NCBI GenBank assembly: GCA_002706265.1 | Contig: PAKU01000015.1 | Span: 58,173 to 122,172, forward strand | DNA length: 64,000 bases | DNA from: Polycyclovorans sp. | Lineage (GTDB): Bacteria; Pseudomonadota; Gammaproteobacteria; Nevskiales; Nevskiaceae | Direction: 5' to 3' | Shown: in pieces, positions 33,336 to 43,241 of the stretch | Position numbering within the stretch: position 1 is the stretch's first letter | Layout: each line of letters opens with the position of its first letter | Notes under the pieces: model-generated | The model's input: only the letters and a program-made list of their open reading frames with translations | Told to the model about the DNA's origin: nothing | Databases searched by the model: none | Made by a program: the position numbers and the translations under genes

Positions 33336-35006
33336 ATGCAGATTGAAGCGCTCCAGGCCGTGACCGATGACCGCATCTGGGCGCGTGGGCTGGCCTACTT
33401 TCGGGATGGGCGGGTCATTGCGCAGGATCGCGACAGCCAGCGCATCAATGCGCAGGTCGCGGGCTCGGAGCCGGACCCTTACGAGGTTTCGATCGTCATC
33501 GACAGCGACCCCGCCGATGACCGCAACTGGTCCTGCAACTGCCCGATGGGCGTTGAGGCCGAGCTGTGCAAGCACGTGGTGGCGGTGTGCCTCGCGGCGG
33601 CAAACGCACACATGCCGGTCCAGGGGACGGCGCGGGGCAAACGTCGGCCGGGCCGCAGCCGCAAGGCCGCCGATGACGCCGGCCCGGCGCCGCAGGGCCT
33701 TGGGACGTTTTTGCGCGACCAGTCCAGCGAGGCGCTGGCGCAGCGTCTGCTGGCCTTTGCCGATCAGCTCCCCGAGGTGGGCCGCGAGCTGAGGTTCTGG
33801 ATGGCCACGGCGCAGGTCACCCCGGGCGCCGAACTGCGCAAGGCGGTCAGCGGCATGCTGGGCAGTCCGCGCTGGCTGGACTGGCGCGCCAGCAATGTCT
33901 ACGCCCTGAGGCTGGACACACTGCTGCGCTGGCTGGAAGGGCTGCGCGCCGAGCAACCGGCCATCACCGCCGAGGCGTGCCATCACGCCTTGCTGCGGCT
34001 GTTCGTGATCTACGGGCGGTCGGATGATTCAGACGGCGCCATCGGCGATCGCATCTGCCTGCTTGCGCAGCTGCACGCGGATGCCCGTACGCACGGCGCT
34101 TCGTCGCCCGAGCAACTGGCCGCGGCCCTGCTCAAACTGCAACTCGCTGACCAGTGGGGGATGATCGCGCTGCCCGCCTATGTTCCCGCGCTGGGTGAGA
34201 CCGGCATGGCGCACTACGGCAACCTGCTGGAGCAGCAGTGGGTGCGCGAGCAGGCGGGCACGCAGCCGGCGCAGGTCAGCGTGCGGCGCCTGCTGGAAGA
34301 CTGGTACACGGGTTCGGGCCAGATCGACCGCTTGATCGAACTGCAATCGGCCAGCCTGTCGCGCGCCTCTGATTTTTTGCGGCTGATCGACACCTGCCGC
34401 CGCCATGACCGGGCGCGACAGGCGCTGCAATGGGCCGAACGCGCCGCCAAGGCGTTTCCCGACGATAACCGGGTGCTCGATGTGCTGGCGCCGCTGTTGC
34501 TGGAGGCGGGCTTTGCCGAGGAAGCGCTGCCGATCCGATGGCGGCAGTTCCAGCGCAGCGCCGGCGCCGACACCTACCTGGCGCTGCGCGCCGCCGCCGA
34601 AGACGCGTGGCCGCAATGGCGCACGCGCGCCCTGGCCTGGGCGCAGGAAGGCGAGCAAGGGGTGATTGGCCTGCGTGTGGAACTGCTCGTTGCAGAGCAG
34701 TCGTTGGGCGAGGCCCTGGCCTTGGCCCGCCAGCACAAATGCGAAGCGGGGGCGTTGATCACCCTGGCGAGGGCGATTGAGCGCGATCATCCCGAACAGG
34801 CAGCCGTCTTTTATCGGCGCGTCATCGAGGCCATTCTGCCGACGCGCACCGGCCGGTACGACGACGTCATCTCGCTGCTCAAGACGCTGCGCCGCGTGAT
34901 GGGCGATGCGGCCGCACAGGCGTATGCATCGCAGCTGCGCGATCGCTTCCCGGCCAAACGACGGTTCACCGACGACCTGGCGCGCGCCGGGCTGATCCCG
35001 TCCTGA
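33336..35006 (+). CDS. SWIM zinc-finger domain protein
   Basis: A 556-residue protein. The SWIM finger is near the N-terminus: C67-x-C69 in WSCNCPMG and C78-x-H80 in LCKHVVAVC, embedded in the typical YEVSIVID upstream strand. A basic linker (RGKRRPGRSRKA) follows, then roughly 420 residues of helical repeats (LRLIDTCRRHDRARQALQWA, AKAFPDDNRVLDVLAPLLLE) resembling TPR-like solenoids. SWIM fingers bind DNA or protein and are often paired with SNF2 helicases, but no helicase gene is present here. It follows the kinases in the same direction and may be a partner. Confidence 0.85.
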   Translation: MQIEALQAVTDDRIWARGLAYFRDGRVIAQDRDSQRINAQVAGSEPDPYEVSIVIDSDPADDRNWSCNCPMGVEAELCKHVVAVCLAAANAHMPVQGTARGKRRPGRSRKAADDAGPAPQGLGTFLRDQSSEALAQRLLAFADQLPEVGRELRFWMATAQVTPGAELRKAVSGMLGSPRWLDWRASNVYALRLDTLLRWLEGLRAEQPAITAEACHHALLRLFVIYGRSDDSDGAIGDRICLLAQLHADARTHGASSPEQLAAALLKLQLADQWGMIALPAYVPALGETGMAHYGNLLEQQWVREQAGTQPAQVSVRRLLEDWYTGSGQIDRLIELQSASLSRASDFLRLIDTCRRHDRARQALQWAERAAKAFPDDNRVLDVLAPLLLEAGFAEEALPIRWRQFQRSAGADTYLALRAAAEDAWPQWRTRALAWAQEGEQGVIGLRVELLVAEQSLGEALALARQHKCEAGALITLARAIERDHPEQAAVFYRRVIEAILPTRTGRYDDVISLLKTLRRVMGDAAAQAYASQLRDRFPAKRRFTDDLARAGLIPS

Positions 35007-35074
35007 GCGGCTTTCCGGCAAACATGGCCCGACCGCAACGGGCCACAATGCCGGCCTCACTGTCGGAGCGTTCC

Positions 35075-36445
35075 ATGGCCACCCGCAAGCTTGCCCCTGC
35101 CAAAGAAATCGTCGGCTGGGCGATGTTCGACTTTGCCAATCAGGCGTACACGCTGCTGATCGTCACGGTGATTTTCGGGGACCTGTTCACGCGCGTGATC
35201 GTGGGCGACGCGCCCGATTACCGGCTGGGCAACCTGCTGTGGAGTCTGGCGCTGGCGGCCAGCTATCTGCTGGTGGTGGTGGCGGCGCCGGTGGCGGGTG
35301 CGGTGATGGACTTTCAGCGCTCGCGCAAGCGCTTCTTATTCATGAGCTACGTGGCCACGGTGGTGACCACGGCGCTGCTGTACTTCGCCACGCCGGGCCA
35401 CTGGTGGCTGGGCATGGTGCTGATCATTGCCTCGAACTTTGCCTACGCCATTGGCGAGAGCTTTATCGCCAGTTTTCTGCCGGGGCTGGGGCCGGCAAAG
35501 TCGCTGGGCTGGATTTCGGGCTTCGGCTGGGGCGTGGGGTATGTCGGCGGCCTGGTGGCCACCGCCTTCGCGCTGGTGTTTCTGGGCGAGGTGTCGGCCG
35601 CAAACTTCGAGACCATCCGCTGGGTCGGGCCGTTCGCGGCGGTGTTTTTTCTGGTTGCGGCAATTCCCACGTTCGTGTTCGTCAAGGAACGCGGCCGCCG
35701 CCAGCAGTTGCCGCCGGGCGAGAGTCTGGTGCGCATGGGCTTTGCCCGCGTGCGCCAGACCCTGCGCGAAATGCGCCATTTTCAGGATCTGTCGATTTTG
35801 ATGGTGTCGGTGTTTTTCACCATGGCGGGCATCAGCATCATCATCAGTTTCGCCTTCATCTATGGCGCGCAGGTGATCGGCTGGGACGAACCCGTGCGGG
35901 TGATGATGTTCGTCACCGTGCAGGTGACGGCCACCATCGGCGCCATTGCCTTCGGCTTCATCCAGAGCAGCGTGGGCGCCAAGCGCACCTACATGATGAC
36001 GCTGCTGCTGTGGATGCTGGCGATTCTGGCCATCTGGCAGACGCCGGGGCTCACCGCGCTGGCGCACCGCGTGCTGGGCGTGGATTGGCAGGCGCAATAC
36101 GTGTTTCTGTTCGCCGGCGTGCTGTCGGGCCTGAGCCTGGGCTCGGCACAGTCGGCGGGCCGGGCGCTGGTGGGCATTCTGTCGCCCCGTTCCAAGGCTT
36201 CGGAAATGTTCGGCTTCTGGGGGCTGGCCTCGAAGCTGGCCGCAGTGCTGGGGCTGGTGGGGCTGGGCTTGATCCAGGCGGCGTTGGGCCTGGCCAATGC
36301 CATCGTCTTTTGCCTGCTGCTGTTTGCGCTGGGGCTGGTGGCGGTGTGGCGACTCGACGAGGCGCGCGGCACCCGCGTCGCCGCCCAATGGCGCGAGGGG
36401 CGGCCTGCGTCCCCCGAGGCGCCCGCACCGCCTGCCGTGGTCTGA
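35075..36445 (+). CDS. UMF1-type MFS transporter
   Basis: A 456-residue, 12-helix transporter. The N-terminal EIVGWAMFDFANQAYTLLIV is the signature of the UMF1/Atg22-like branch of the major facilitator superfamily, and MDFQRSRKRFLFMSY and AGRALVGILSPRSKASEMFG match the usual cytoplasmic loops. Vacuolar relatives export amino acids; the bacterial substrate is unknown. I chose the ATG at 35075, which follows a GGAG site, over one at 35024. The C-terminus has a short Pro/Ala-rich tail. Confidence 0.9.
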   Translation: MATRKLAPAKEIVGWAMFDFANQAYTLLIVTVIFGDLFTRVIVGDAPDYRLGNLLWSLALAASYLLVVVAAPVAGAVMDFQRSRKRFLFMSYVATVVTTALLYFATPGHWWLGMVLIIASNFAYAIGESFIASFLPGLGPAKSLGWISGFGWGVGYVGGLVATAFALVFLGEVSAANFETIRWVGPFAAVFFLVAAIPTFVFVKERGRRQQLPPGESLVRMGFARVRQTLREMRHFQDLSILMVSVFFTMAGISIIISFAFIYGAQVIGWDEPVRVMMFVTVQVTATIGAIAFGFIQSSVGAKRTYMMTLLLWMLAILAIWQTPGLTALAHRVLGVDWQAQYVFLFAGVLSGLSLGSAQSAGRALVGILSPRSKASEMFGFWGLASKLAAVLGLVGLGLIQAALGLANAIVFCLLLFALGLVAVWRLDEARGTRVAAQWREGRPASPEAPAPPAVV

Positions 36446-36542
36446 GCCGAGCCCGGACCAACGGCGCGCGCACGCGTGTCACACGCGCTGAGGCACACTC
36501 CACGCACGCGCCGCATCCGCGACGTCTTACAGGGGTCATGTC

Positions 36543-37493
36543 ATGGGCATGGGGTCGATTCTGGCGTTTGCGTTTCTGGCGTTTGCACTGGTCACGCTGT
36601 TCAAGGGCGTGGTCACCGTGTCGCAGAGCATGGAGTACACGATTGAGCGCTTCGGCAAGTACCGCGGCACCTTCGGGCCCGGACTGCACTGGCTGATTCC
36701 CTTCGTCGATCGCGTGGCACGACGCATCCCGATGATGGAGCAGGTGCTCGACGTACCCACCCAGGAGGTCATCACCAAAGACAACGCCATGGTGGCGGTC
36801 GATGGCGTGGTGTTCTACCAGGTGCTGGACGCGGCCAAGGCGGACTACGAGATTCATAATCTTGAATACGCCATCGCCCAGCTGGCGCAGACCAACCTGC
36901 GCACCGTGATGGGCTCGATGGACCTCGACGAACTGCTCAGCCAGCGCGACGCCATCAATGCCCGCCTGCTGACCGTCATCGACGAGGCCACCACGCCCTG
37001 GGGCCTGAAGGTGACGCGCGTCGAGGTCAAGGACATTCGCCCGCCGCAGAATCTGGTCGATGCCATGGCGCGGCAGATGAAGGCCGAGCGCGAAAAGCGC
37101 GCCAACATTCTGGAAGCCGAGGGCTTCCGTGCGGCGGCCATCCTCAAGGCCGAAGGCGAACGCCAGGCGCAGATTCTGGCCGCCGAGGCCGAGAAGCAGG
37201 AGCAGATTCTGGAGGCCGAAGGCCGCAAGGAGGCCGCCTTCCGCGATGCCGAAGCGCGTGAGCGGCAGGCCGAGGCCGAAGCGCGGGCAACCACCATGGT
37301 CAGCGAGGCGATCGCCAAGGGCGACATTCAGGCGATCAACTATTTCATCGCCACCAAGTACGTCGAGGCGCTCACCACGATCGGCGCCGCCGAGAACAGC
37401 AAGCTGGTGCTGATGCCGCTGGAAGCCAGCAGCGTGATCGGCGCGATTGGCGGCATCGCCGAGCTGGCCAAGTCGGTCAACAAACCGGCATGA
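36543..37493 (+). CDS. SPFH-domain slipin/stomatin-like protein
   Basis: A 316-residue protein: an N-terminal membrane hairpin or anchor (ILAFAFLAFALVTLFKG), an SPFH domain (YTIERFGKYRGTFGPGLHWL, VDGVVFYQVLDAAKA, TVMGSMDLDELLSQRD) and an Ala/Glu-rich coiled coil (ILKAEGERQAQILAAEAEKQ) typical of QmcA/paraslipins. These form large membrane rings that organise microdomains and assist membrane proteases. Its stop overlaps the next gene, an NfeD partner, the standard pairing. Confidence 0.93.
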   Translation: MGMGSILAFAFLAFALVTLFKGVVTVSQSMEYTIERFGKYRGTFGPGLHWLIPFVDRVARRIPMMEQVLDVPTQEVITKDNAMVAVDGVVFYQVLDAAKADYEIHNLEYAIAQLAQTNLRTVMGSMDLDELLSQRDAINARLLTVIDEATTPWGLKVTRVEVKDIRPPQNLVDAMARQMKAEREKRANILEAEGFRAAAILKAEGERQAQILAAEAEKQEQILEAEGRKEAAFRDAEARERQAEAEARATTMVSEAIAKGDIQAINYFIATKYVEALTTIGAAENSKLVLMPLEASSVIGAIGGIAELAKSVNKPA

Positions 37494-37933
37494 GCGGGGC
37501 CTTCGACATCGCGTTCTGGCACTGGTGGGTGGCCGGACTGCTGCTGCTGGCACTGGAAGCCTTCGCCCCCGGCGCCGTGTTCCTGTGGATGGGCGTGGCA
37601 GCGCTGGTCACCGGCGGCGTGGTCGCCCTGCTGCCCGGCCTGGGCTGGCAATGGGCGGTGGCGCTGTTCAGCGTGCTGGCGATCGTCAGCTTCTTTGCCT
37701 ACAAACGCTTGCGGCCCTTCGCCAGGGCCACCGACCAGCCCCACCTCAACCGCCGGGGCGGGTCGTACATCGGCCGCCGACTGACGCTGGAGGTCGCCAT
37801 CGTCAACGGCATCTCGCGCGCGCGGCTGGACGACACGCAATGGCGCATCAGCGGCCCCGACCTGCCCGCCGGCAGCACGGTGGTCGTGACCGCGGTCGAC
37901 GGCGCCACGCTGGTGGTCGCCGCGACGGACTGA
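37490..37933 (+). CDS. NfeD family protein (short form)
   Basis: A 147-residue protein with three or four hydrophobic helices in the first ~75 residues (FWHWWVAGLLLLALEAFAPG, LFLWMGVAALVTGGVVALLP-like) and a small soluble beta-barrel OB-fold at the C-terminus (LTLEVAIVNGISRARLDDTQWRISGP region). This is the short NfeD form that lacks the protease domain and partners with slipins. Its start overlaps the slipin stop by four bases, so the pair are translationally coupled and probably form one membrane complex. Confidence 0.9.
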   Translation: MSGAFDIAFWHWWVAGLLLLALEAFAPGAVFLWMGVAALVTGGVVALLPGLGWQWAVALFSVLAIVSFFAYKRLRPFARATDQPHLNRRGGSYIGRRLTLEVAIVNGISRARLDDTQWRISGPDLPAGSTVVVTAVDGATLVVAATD

Positions 37934-37935
37934 CC

Positions 37936-37951
37936 CTGCGGGCGCCCGCAG
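37936..37951. terminator. Perfect 16-base palindrome after nfeD
   Basis: CTGCGGGCGCCCGCAG is a perfect palindrome three bases past the nfeD stop. Folded, it would give a very GC-rich stem but with almost no loop and no T run, so a terminator role is weak. The remaining ~280 bases to the SulP start contain no gene I can support. Confidence 0.3.
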
Positions 37952-38229
37952 CGGGCCGGCAACCGCGCGCCGTCACCCCCCTGCGGTAGACAGGCCGCGG
38001 CCATCAGTCGATAATGTTGCAATGCAGCAATCATCCAAGCTTGTTCACCGCGCCGGGCCACCCTAGGGCGAGACGCCCTTCGCCATCCCCGCTGATGGTC
38101 TGACTGACCCGCGATTGCGGCGCTGCGTCTCGCGCTTGCCGATCCATCACACCGCACCCTTCATCGCGCCCACGTGCCGTGCGCCTCCCGCATGACGCAC
38201 CGTGCCTGCGTTCTTCAAACGGAGTTCTC

Positions 38230-39750
38230 TTGTCGATCCTGTCCCCGCAACTGATCAAGACCAACCTGCTCAGCGGCCTGACCGTGGCCCTGGCCATGGT
38301 GCCCGAGGCCATTGCCTTTGCCCTGGTGGCCCAGGTGTCGCCGCTGACCGGCCTTTATGCCGCCTTCATCGTGGCGCTGATCACCTCGGCCTTTGGCGGC
38401 CGCCCCGGCATGATTTCGGGCGCGACCGGCGCGCTGGCGGTGGTGATGGTGGCGCTGGTGGTGCAGCACGGTGCCGAATATCTGTTTGCCGCCGTGGTGC
38501 TGATGGGCGCACTGCAATTGCTGTTCGCTGCGGCCAAGCTTGGCAAGTTCATCCGCATGGTGCCGCACCCGGTGATGCTGGGCTTCGTCAACGGGCTGGC
38601 CATCGTGATCTTCATTGCCCAGTTCAGCCATTTCAAAGTCACCGGCGCCGATGGCACCGCGCAATGGCTGGCCGGAATGCCGCTGTACCTGATGCTGGGG
38701 CTGATCGCCCTTACCGTGGCGATCATTTACCTGCTGCCCAAGCTCACCAAGGCGATTCCGGCAACGCTGGTGGCGATCATGGTCGTGACGCTGATGGTGA
38801 TCGGGCTTGAGATCGACACCCGCACCGTGGGCGATCTGGGCTCCATCGCCGGCGGCCTGCCGGTCTTCAGCGTGCCGAACGTGCCGTTCACGCTTGAAAC
38901 CTTGAAGATCGTGTTCCCCTACGCGCTGATTCTGGCGTCGATCGGCCTGATCGAATCGCTGCTCACGCTGAACCTGATCGACGACATGACCGACACCCGC
39001 GGTCGCCCCAACAAGGAATGCGCCGCACAGGGCGCGGCCAACGTGCTGACCGGCTTTTTTGGCGGCATGGGCGGCTGCGCCATGATCGGGCAGAGCATGA
39101 TCAACGTCGGCAATGGCGCGCTGCACCGGCTGTCGGGCATTTCCACGGCACTGTTCCTGCTGTCGTTCATCCTGTTCGGGTCGAGCCTGATCGAGCAGAT
39201 TCCGCTGGCGGCGCTGATCGGCGTGATGTTCGTGGTGGCCGAAAAGACCTTCGAGTGGGCCAGCTTCCGCCTGTTCGGCAAGGTGCCCGCCCTCGACATC
39301 TTCGTGGGCCTGCTGGTGGCCTTTGTCACGGTGATTGCCGACCTGGCCATTGCCGTGATCGTGGGGGTGATCGTTTCGGCGCTGGCCTTTGCCTGGAACC
39401 ATGCCAAGAAGGTCAACGTGCGGCGGCAGACCACCGACGACGGCCGCACCCTGTATGACGTGGAAGGCACGCTGTTCTTTGCCTCCATCCAGAACTTCAA
39501 TGACCAGTTCTCACCGCGTGAGGACACCGCCGACGTGGAAATCGACTTTGGTGACGCACGCCTGTTCGATCACTCCGCCGTGGAGGCCGTGAACGCCCTG
39601 GCCGAGCGCTACCAGCGGCTGGGCAAACACCTGAAGCTGCGCCACCTGAGTGCCGACTGCCTTGAGCTGCTCGACAAGGCGCGCGCCATGATCGTGGTGG
39701 ATTACCGTGAAGACCCGCACTACCGGGTGGCCGACGACAAGCTGGCGTAA
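38230..39750 (+). CDS. SulP family anion transporter with STAS domain
   Basis: A 506-residue inner-membrane transporter. The helix-1 region GLTVALAMVPEAIAFALVAQ and GLYAAFIVALITSAFGGRPG are characteristic of SulP/SLC26 proteins, with a truncated-looking cytoplasmic STAS domain at the C-terminus (DVEIDFGDARLFDHSAVEAV). Substrates of the family include sulfate, bicarbonate and dicarboxylates; which applies is not visible. I chose a TTG at 38230 because it follows CGGAG at proper spacing and begins right at the conserved N-terminus; an ATG at 38179 would add 17 atypical residues. Confidence 0.9.
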   Translation: MSILSPQLIKTNLLSGLTVALAMVPEAIAFALVAQVSPLTGLYAAFIVALITSAFGGRPGMISGATGALAVVMVALVVQHGAEYLFAAVVLMGALQLLFAAAKLGKFIRMVPHPVMLGFVNGLAIVIFIAQFSHFKVTGADGTAQWLAGMPLYLMLGLIALTVAIIYLLPKLTKAIPATLVAIMVVTLMVIGLEIDTRTVGDLGSIAGGLPVFSVPNVPFTLETLKIVFPYALILASIGLIESLLTLNLIDDMTDTRGRPNKECAAQGAANVLTGFFGGMGGCAMIGQSMINVGNGALHRLSGISTALFLLSFILFGSSLIEQIPLAALIGVMFVVAEKTFEWASFRLFGKVPALDIFVGLLVAFVTVIADLAIAVIVGVIVSALAFAWNHAKKVNVRRQTTDDGRTLYDVEGTLFFASIQNFNDQFSPREDTADVEIDFGDARLFDHSAVEAVNALAERYQRLGKHLKLRHLSADCLELLDKARAMIVVDYREDPHYRVADDKLA

Positions 39751-39805
39751 TGCCCGTCCGCAAAGGCGTCGCGCTTGATGATGACGGCGGCGGTTCGCCA
39801 GAGGC

Positions 39806-40885
39806 TCACTCGGCGGCAGCCAAGAACAGGCTCGCCTGCCGGCCCGGCGCTGCCTCGGCGGGGGCCAGCCGCCCCTCAAGCCCCACCCCCACCAGACGAT
39901 AGCGGGTGTCGGCGGGCGGGCCGACGCGGGCCAGCAGCCCCAGCGCCAGCCGCCGCAGGTCGTCGGCGCAGGTGGGCGGGCTTGCCGGCGTGATGCTGCG
40001 CGTGAGGATGCGAAAGTCGGCCGTCTTGAGCTTGAGCACCACGGTGCGCCCGCGCCAGCCATGCGTCTCGGCGGCGGCCCAGGTTTTCTCAGCCATGCGC
40101 TGGATGTGCGGGGCCAATTGGTGCTGTGGCAGATCCTCGGCAAAGGTGTCTTCAGCCGAGATCGAGCGGCGCGGTCGGTCGGGGTTGACCGGGTGGTCGT
40201 CAATGCCGTGGGCCAGCGCTGACAGGCGCCGCCCCCAGCGGCCGAAGCGGGCATCCAGGGCGCCGGCGTCCAGACGGCGCAGCTCGGCCACGGTGCGCAC
40301 GCCCAGAGCCGCAAGCCTGTCGTTCATCACCTTGCCGACGCCGGGCAGGCGCGCCACCGGCAGCGGCAACAGGAAGGCGTCGATGTCTTTGGGTTTGACC
40401 ACGCACAGGCCGTCGGGCTTGTTGACGTCGGAGGCGATCTTGGCCAGAAACTTGTTGGGCGCCACGCCTGCTGAGGCGGTGAGTTGCAGCTCGTCACGAA
40501 TGCGCGCGCGAATGGCGACGGCCACGGCGGTGGCGCTGGGGAAGCGTCCCAGATGATCGGTCACGTCCAGATAGGCTTCGTCCAGCGACAGCGGCTCGAC
40601 GAGCGGCGTGTGTGCCCGAAAAATGGCGCGCACTTGCCGCGCCACGGCGCGATAGCGGGTGAAGTTGGGCGGCACGAACAACGCCTCGGGGCACAGCCGC
40701 TCGGCACGCACCGCCGGCATGGCCGAGCGGATGCCGAAGGTACGCGCCTCGTACGAGGCGGCGCAGACCACCGACCGCGCGCCTTTCCACGCCACCACCA
40801 CCGGCCGCCCGCGCAGGGCAGGGTCGTCACGCTGCTCGACCGAGGCGTAGAAGGCGTCCATGTCGACGTGGATGATTTTGCGCAC
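39806..40885 (-). CDS. dinB: DNA polymerase IV
   Basis: A 359-residue Y-family polymerase for lesion bypass. The palm acidic residues are visible in IIHVDMDAFYASVEQRDDP and EPLSLDEAYLDVT, the finger segment in VVCAASYEARTFGIRSAMP, and the helix-hairpin-helix in RLPGVGKVMNDRLAALGV. The C-terminal little-finger domain ends without an evident beta-clamp pentapeptide of the usual QL-x-LF form; ASLFLAAAE near the end may serve. It converges with the SulP gene. No obvious LexA box was found in the upstream region by eye. Confidence 0.95.
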   Translation of the reverse strand: MRKIIHVDMDAFYASVEQRDDPALRGRPVVVAWKGARSVVCAASYEARTFGIRSAMPAVRAERLCPEALFVPPNFTRYRAVARQVRAIFRAHTPLVEPLSLDEAYLDVTDHLGRFPSATAVAVAIRARIRDELQLTASAGVAPNKFLAKIASDVNKPDGLCVVKPKDIDAFLLPLPVARLPGVGKVMNDRLAALGVRTVAELRRLDAGALDARFGRWGRRLSALAHGIDDHPVNPDRPRRSISAEDTFAEDLPQHQLAPHIQRMAEKTWAAAETHGWRGRTVVLKLKTADFRILTRSITPASPPTCADDLRRLALGLLARVGPPADTRYRLVGVGLEGRLAPAEAAPGRQASLFLAAAE

Positions 40886-41053
40886 CCGGCAACGCTACCC
40901 GATCAGCCCGGCACCGGGCGCACCTGCCGGGTCACGGCAGACCCGTCCTTGCCCGGTTCGGCACCGTCACCACGCCCCGGACAGCCTTGGAAGCCGTAGC
41001 ATGCCGCTGCCGTCGCGGCGGCGCCTCGCGACCTTTCACGATCAGGAGCTTTC

Positions 41054-42004
41054 GTGTCCGTCATCCTCTCCATCCAGAACCTGGGCAAGACCTACGCCTC
41101 GGGCTTCGAGGCCTTGAAGGACGTGAGCCTCGACATCCGGCGCGGTGAAATCTTCGCCCTGCTCGGCCCCAACGGGGCTGGCAAGACCACGCTGATCGGC
41201 ATTGTCTGCGGCATCGTCAACGGCAGCGCCGGCCGGGTGTGCGTCGATGGCCACGACATCGCCCGCGACTTTCGCGCCGCGCGCGCCAAGATCGGGCTGG
41301 TGCCGCAGGAGCTGTCGACCGACGCCTTCGAAACCGTATGGGCCACCACGCGGTTCTCGCGTGGCCTGTTCGGCAAGCCGCACAACGACGCGCACATTGA
41401 ACGGGTGCTGCGCGAGCTGTCGCTGTGGGACAAGCGCGGCGACAAAATCATGACGCTGTCCGGGGGCATGAAGCGGCGCGTGATGATCGCCAAGGCATTG
41501 GCCCATGAACCCGAGATTCTGTTCCTCGACGAGCCCTCCGCCGGGGTCGATGTGGCGCTGCGCCGCGACATGTGGGCCATGGTGCGGCGCCTGCGCGACG
41601 CGGGCGTGACCATCATCCTCACCACGCACTACATTGAGGAGGCCGAGGAAATGGCCGACCGCATCGGCGTGATCCACGGCGGAAAACTGATCCTCGTCGA
41701 AGACACGGCCGTGCTGATGCAGAAGCTCGGCAAGAAGCAGCTGACCCTGCACTTGCAGCACCCGCTGGCGCAGTTGCCCGCGGGCCTGGCACGCGATGCC
41801 CTGCAAGACGCCCGGGACGGCACTCTGGTGCTGGCCGACGACGGCAACACCCTGATCTACACCTACGACAGCCAGACCGAGCAGACCGGCATCGCGGCAT
41901 TGCTGCGGCGGCTGGCGGAGCTGAACATCGACTTCAAGGGCCTGCGTTCCAGCGAAAGTTCGCTGGAGGATATTTTCGTCAATCTGCTGAAGGAGCACGC
42001 ATGA
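41054..42004 (+). CDS. ABC-2 type transporter ATPase (YadG-like)
   Basis: A 316-residue ATP-binding subunit with Walker [14 protein letters not shown]-loop VPQELS, signature [15 protein letters not shown], Walker [13 protein letters not shown] and switch His in [18 protein letters not shown]. The long C-terminal extension is common in YadG/drug-exporter ATPases. GTG start with an AGGAG site. The stop overlaps the permease start (ATGA). The substrate of YadGH-type exporters is unknown; lipid, polysaccharide or drug export are all possible. Confidence 0.93.
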   Translation: MSVILSIQNLGKTYASGFEALKDVSLDIRRGEIFALLGPNGAGKTTLIGIVCGIVNGSAGRVCVDGHDIARDFRAARAKIGLVPQELSTDAFETVWATTRFSRGLFGKPHNDAHIERVLRELSLWDKRGDKIMTLSGGMKRRVMIAKALAHEPEILFLDEPSAGVDVALRRDMWAMVRRLRDAGVTIILTTHYIEEAEEMADRIGVIHGGKLILVEDTAVLMQKLGKKQLTLHLQHPLAQLPAGLARDALQDARDGTLVLADDGNTLIYTYDSQTEQTGIAALLRRLAELNIDFKGLRSSESSLEDIFVNLLKEHA

Positions 42005-42834
42005 CCCGCGAGGCAGACGTACCCGGCAACCCGCGCAAGGCGGGCCGCGAACGGGCCGCCACGACCGGCGCCCTCAACCTGTACGCCATTCGCGCGATCT
42101 ATCTCTTCGAGATGGCGCGCTGGTTCCGCACCTTCATGCAGAGCGCCGCTTCGCCGGTGATCTCCACCTCGCTGTACTTCGTCGTTTTCGGCGCGGCCAT
42201 CGGCAGCCGCATGGGCGAGATCGATGGCGTGCCCTACGGCGCCTTCATCATTCCCGGCCTGGTGATGCTGACGCTGCTCACCCAGAGCATCTCCAATGCC
42301 TCGTTCGGCATCTACATGCCCAAGTGGTCGGGCACCATTTACGAAGTGTTGTCGGCGCCGGTGTCGGCCACCGAGGTGGTGATGGGCTACGCCGGCGCGG
42401 CCGCCACCAAGTCGGTGCTGCTGGGACTGATCATTCTCGCCACCGCGCGGCTGTTCGTGGCCTACGAGATTGCCCACCCGGTCTGGATGCTGGGCTTTCT
42501 GGTGCTGACGGCGATCACCTTCAGCCTGTTCGGTTTCATCATCGGCATCTGGGCCGACAACTTCGAAAAGCTGCAGGTGATTCCGCTGATGATCGTCACG
42601 CCGCTGGCGTTTCTCGGCGGCAGTTTCTACTCGATCAACATGCTGCCGGCGTTCTGGCAGAAGGTCGCCCTGATCAACCCGGTGGTGTACCTGATCAGCG
42701 GCTTCCGCTGGAGCTTCTTCGGCGTTGCCGATGTCAGCGTGGGCCTCAGCCTGGCGATGATTGGCCTGTTTCTGGCGATCTGCCTGGGCGTGATCGTGTG
42801 GATCTTCCGCACCGGCTACCGGATCAGACCCTGA
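42001..42834 (+). CDS. ABC-2 type transporter permease (YadH-like)
   Basis: A 277-residue permease with six hydrophobic segments. [19 protein letters not shown], an interface helix before helix 1, and [20 protein letters not shown] match the ABC-2 permease group, and [20 protein letters not shown] is the typical loop before the last helices. Coupled by overlap with its ATPase. Together they form a two-gene exporter, presumably working as dimers of each chain. Confidence 0.93.
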   Translation: MTREADVPGNPRKAGRERAATTGALNLYAIRAIYLFEMARWFRTFMQSAASPVISTSLYFVVFGAAIGSRMGEIDGVPYGAFIIPGLVMLTLLTQSISNASFGIYMPKWSGTIYEVLSAPVSATEVVMGYAGAAATKSVLLGLIILATARLFVAYEIAHPVWMLGFLVLTAITFSLFGFIIGIWADNFEKLQVIPLMIVTPLAFLGGSFYSINMLPAFWQKVALINPVVYLISGFRWSFFGVADVSVGLSLAMIGLFLAICLGVIVWIFRTGYRIRP

Positions 42835-42895
42835 TGCCTGATCACTGCCGCTCGCACCCCGAGGCGGTCGGCCCCTCGCACGCCGGCGGTGGGCC

Positions 42896-43228
42896 ATGAA
42901 GCCCTGGCTGTTCCTGTCGGTGGCCATCGTGGCCGAAGTCATTGCCACCTCCGGTCTGAAGGCCAGCGATGGCTTCACCCGCCTGTGGCCCTCGGTGCTG
43001 GTGGTGGTGGGCTACAGCATTGCCTTCTACTGCCTGAGCCTGGCGCTGCGCGCCATTCCCGTGGGCATTGCCTATGCCATCTGGGCCGGCCTGGGCGTGG
43101 TGCTGATCACCGTTGCGGCGTGGCTGCTGTTCGGCCAGCGGCTGGATGCGGCGGCGCTGATCGGCATGAGCCTGATCGTGGCGGGCGTGGTGGTGATGAA
43201 CGTGTTCTCGAAAACCGTCGCCCACTGA
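42896..43228 (+). CDS. Small multidrug resistance (SMR) protein
   Basis: A 110-residue, four-helix protein with the EmrE-type N-terminus [20 protein letters not shown], which contains the essential membrane glutamate, and the [19 protein letters not shown] motif of helix 3. SMR dimers exchange protons for quaternary cations. It follows the ABC exporter at 61 bases on the same strand and may share its transcript. Gdx-type guanidinium export is an alternative to multidrug export. Confidence 0.93.
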   Translation: MKPWLFLSVAIVAEVIATSGLKASDGFTRLWPSVLVVVGYSIAFYCLSLALRAIPVGIAYAIWAGLGVVLITVAAWLLFGQRLDAAALIGMSLIVAGVVVMNVFSKTVAH

Positions 43229-43241
43229 TCGGCCGACACGC

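Noticed and set aside
36051..37553. A 500-codon minus-strand frame
   Set aside because: Antisense to the slipin and MFS genes, without motifs; not a real gene.
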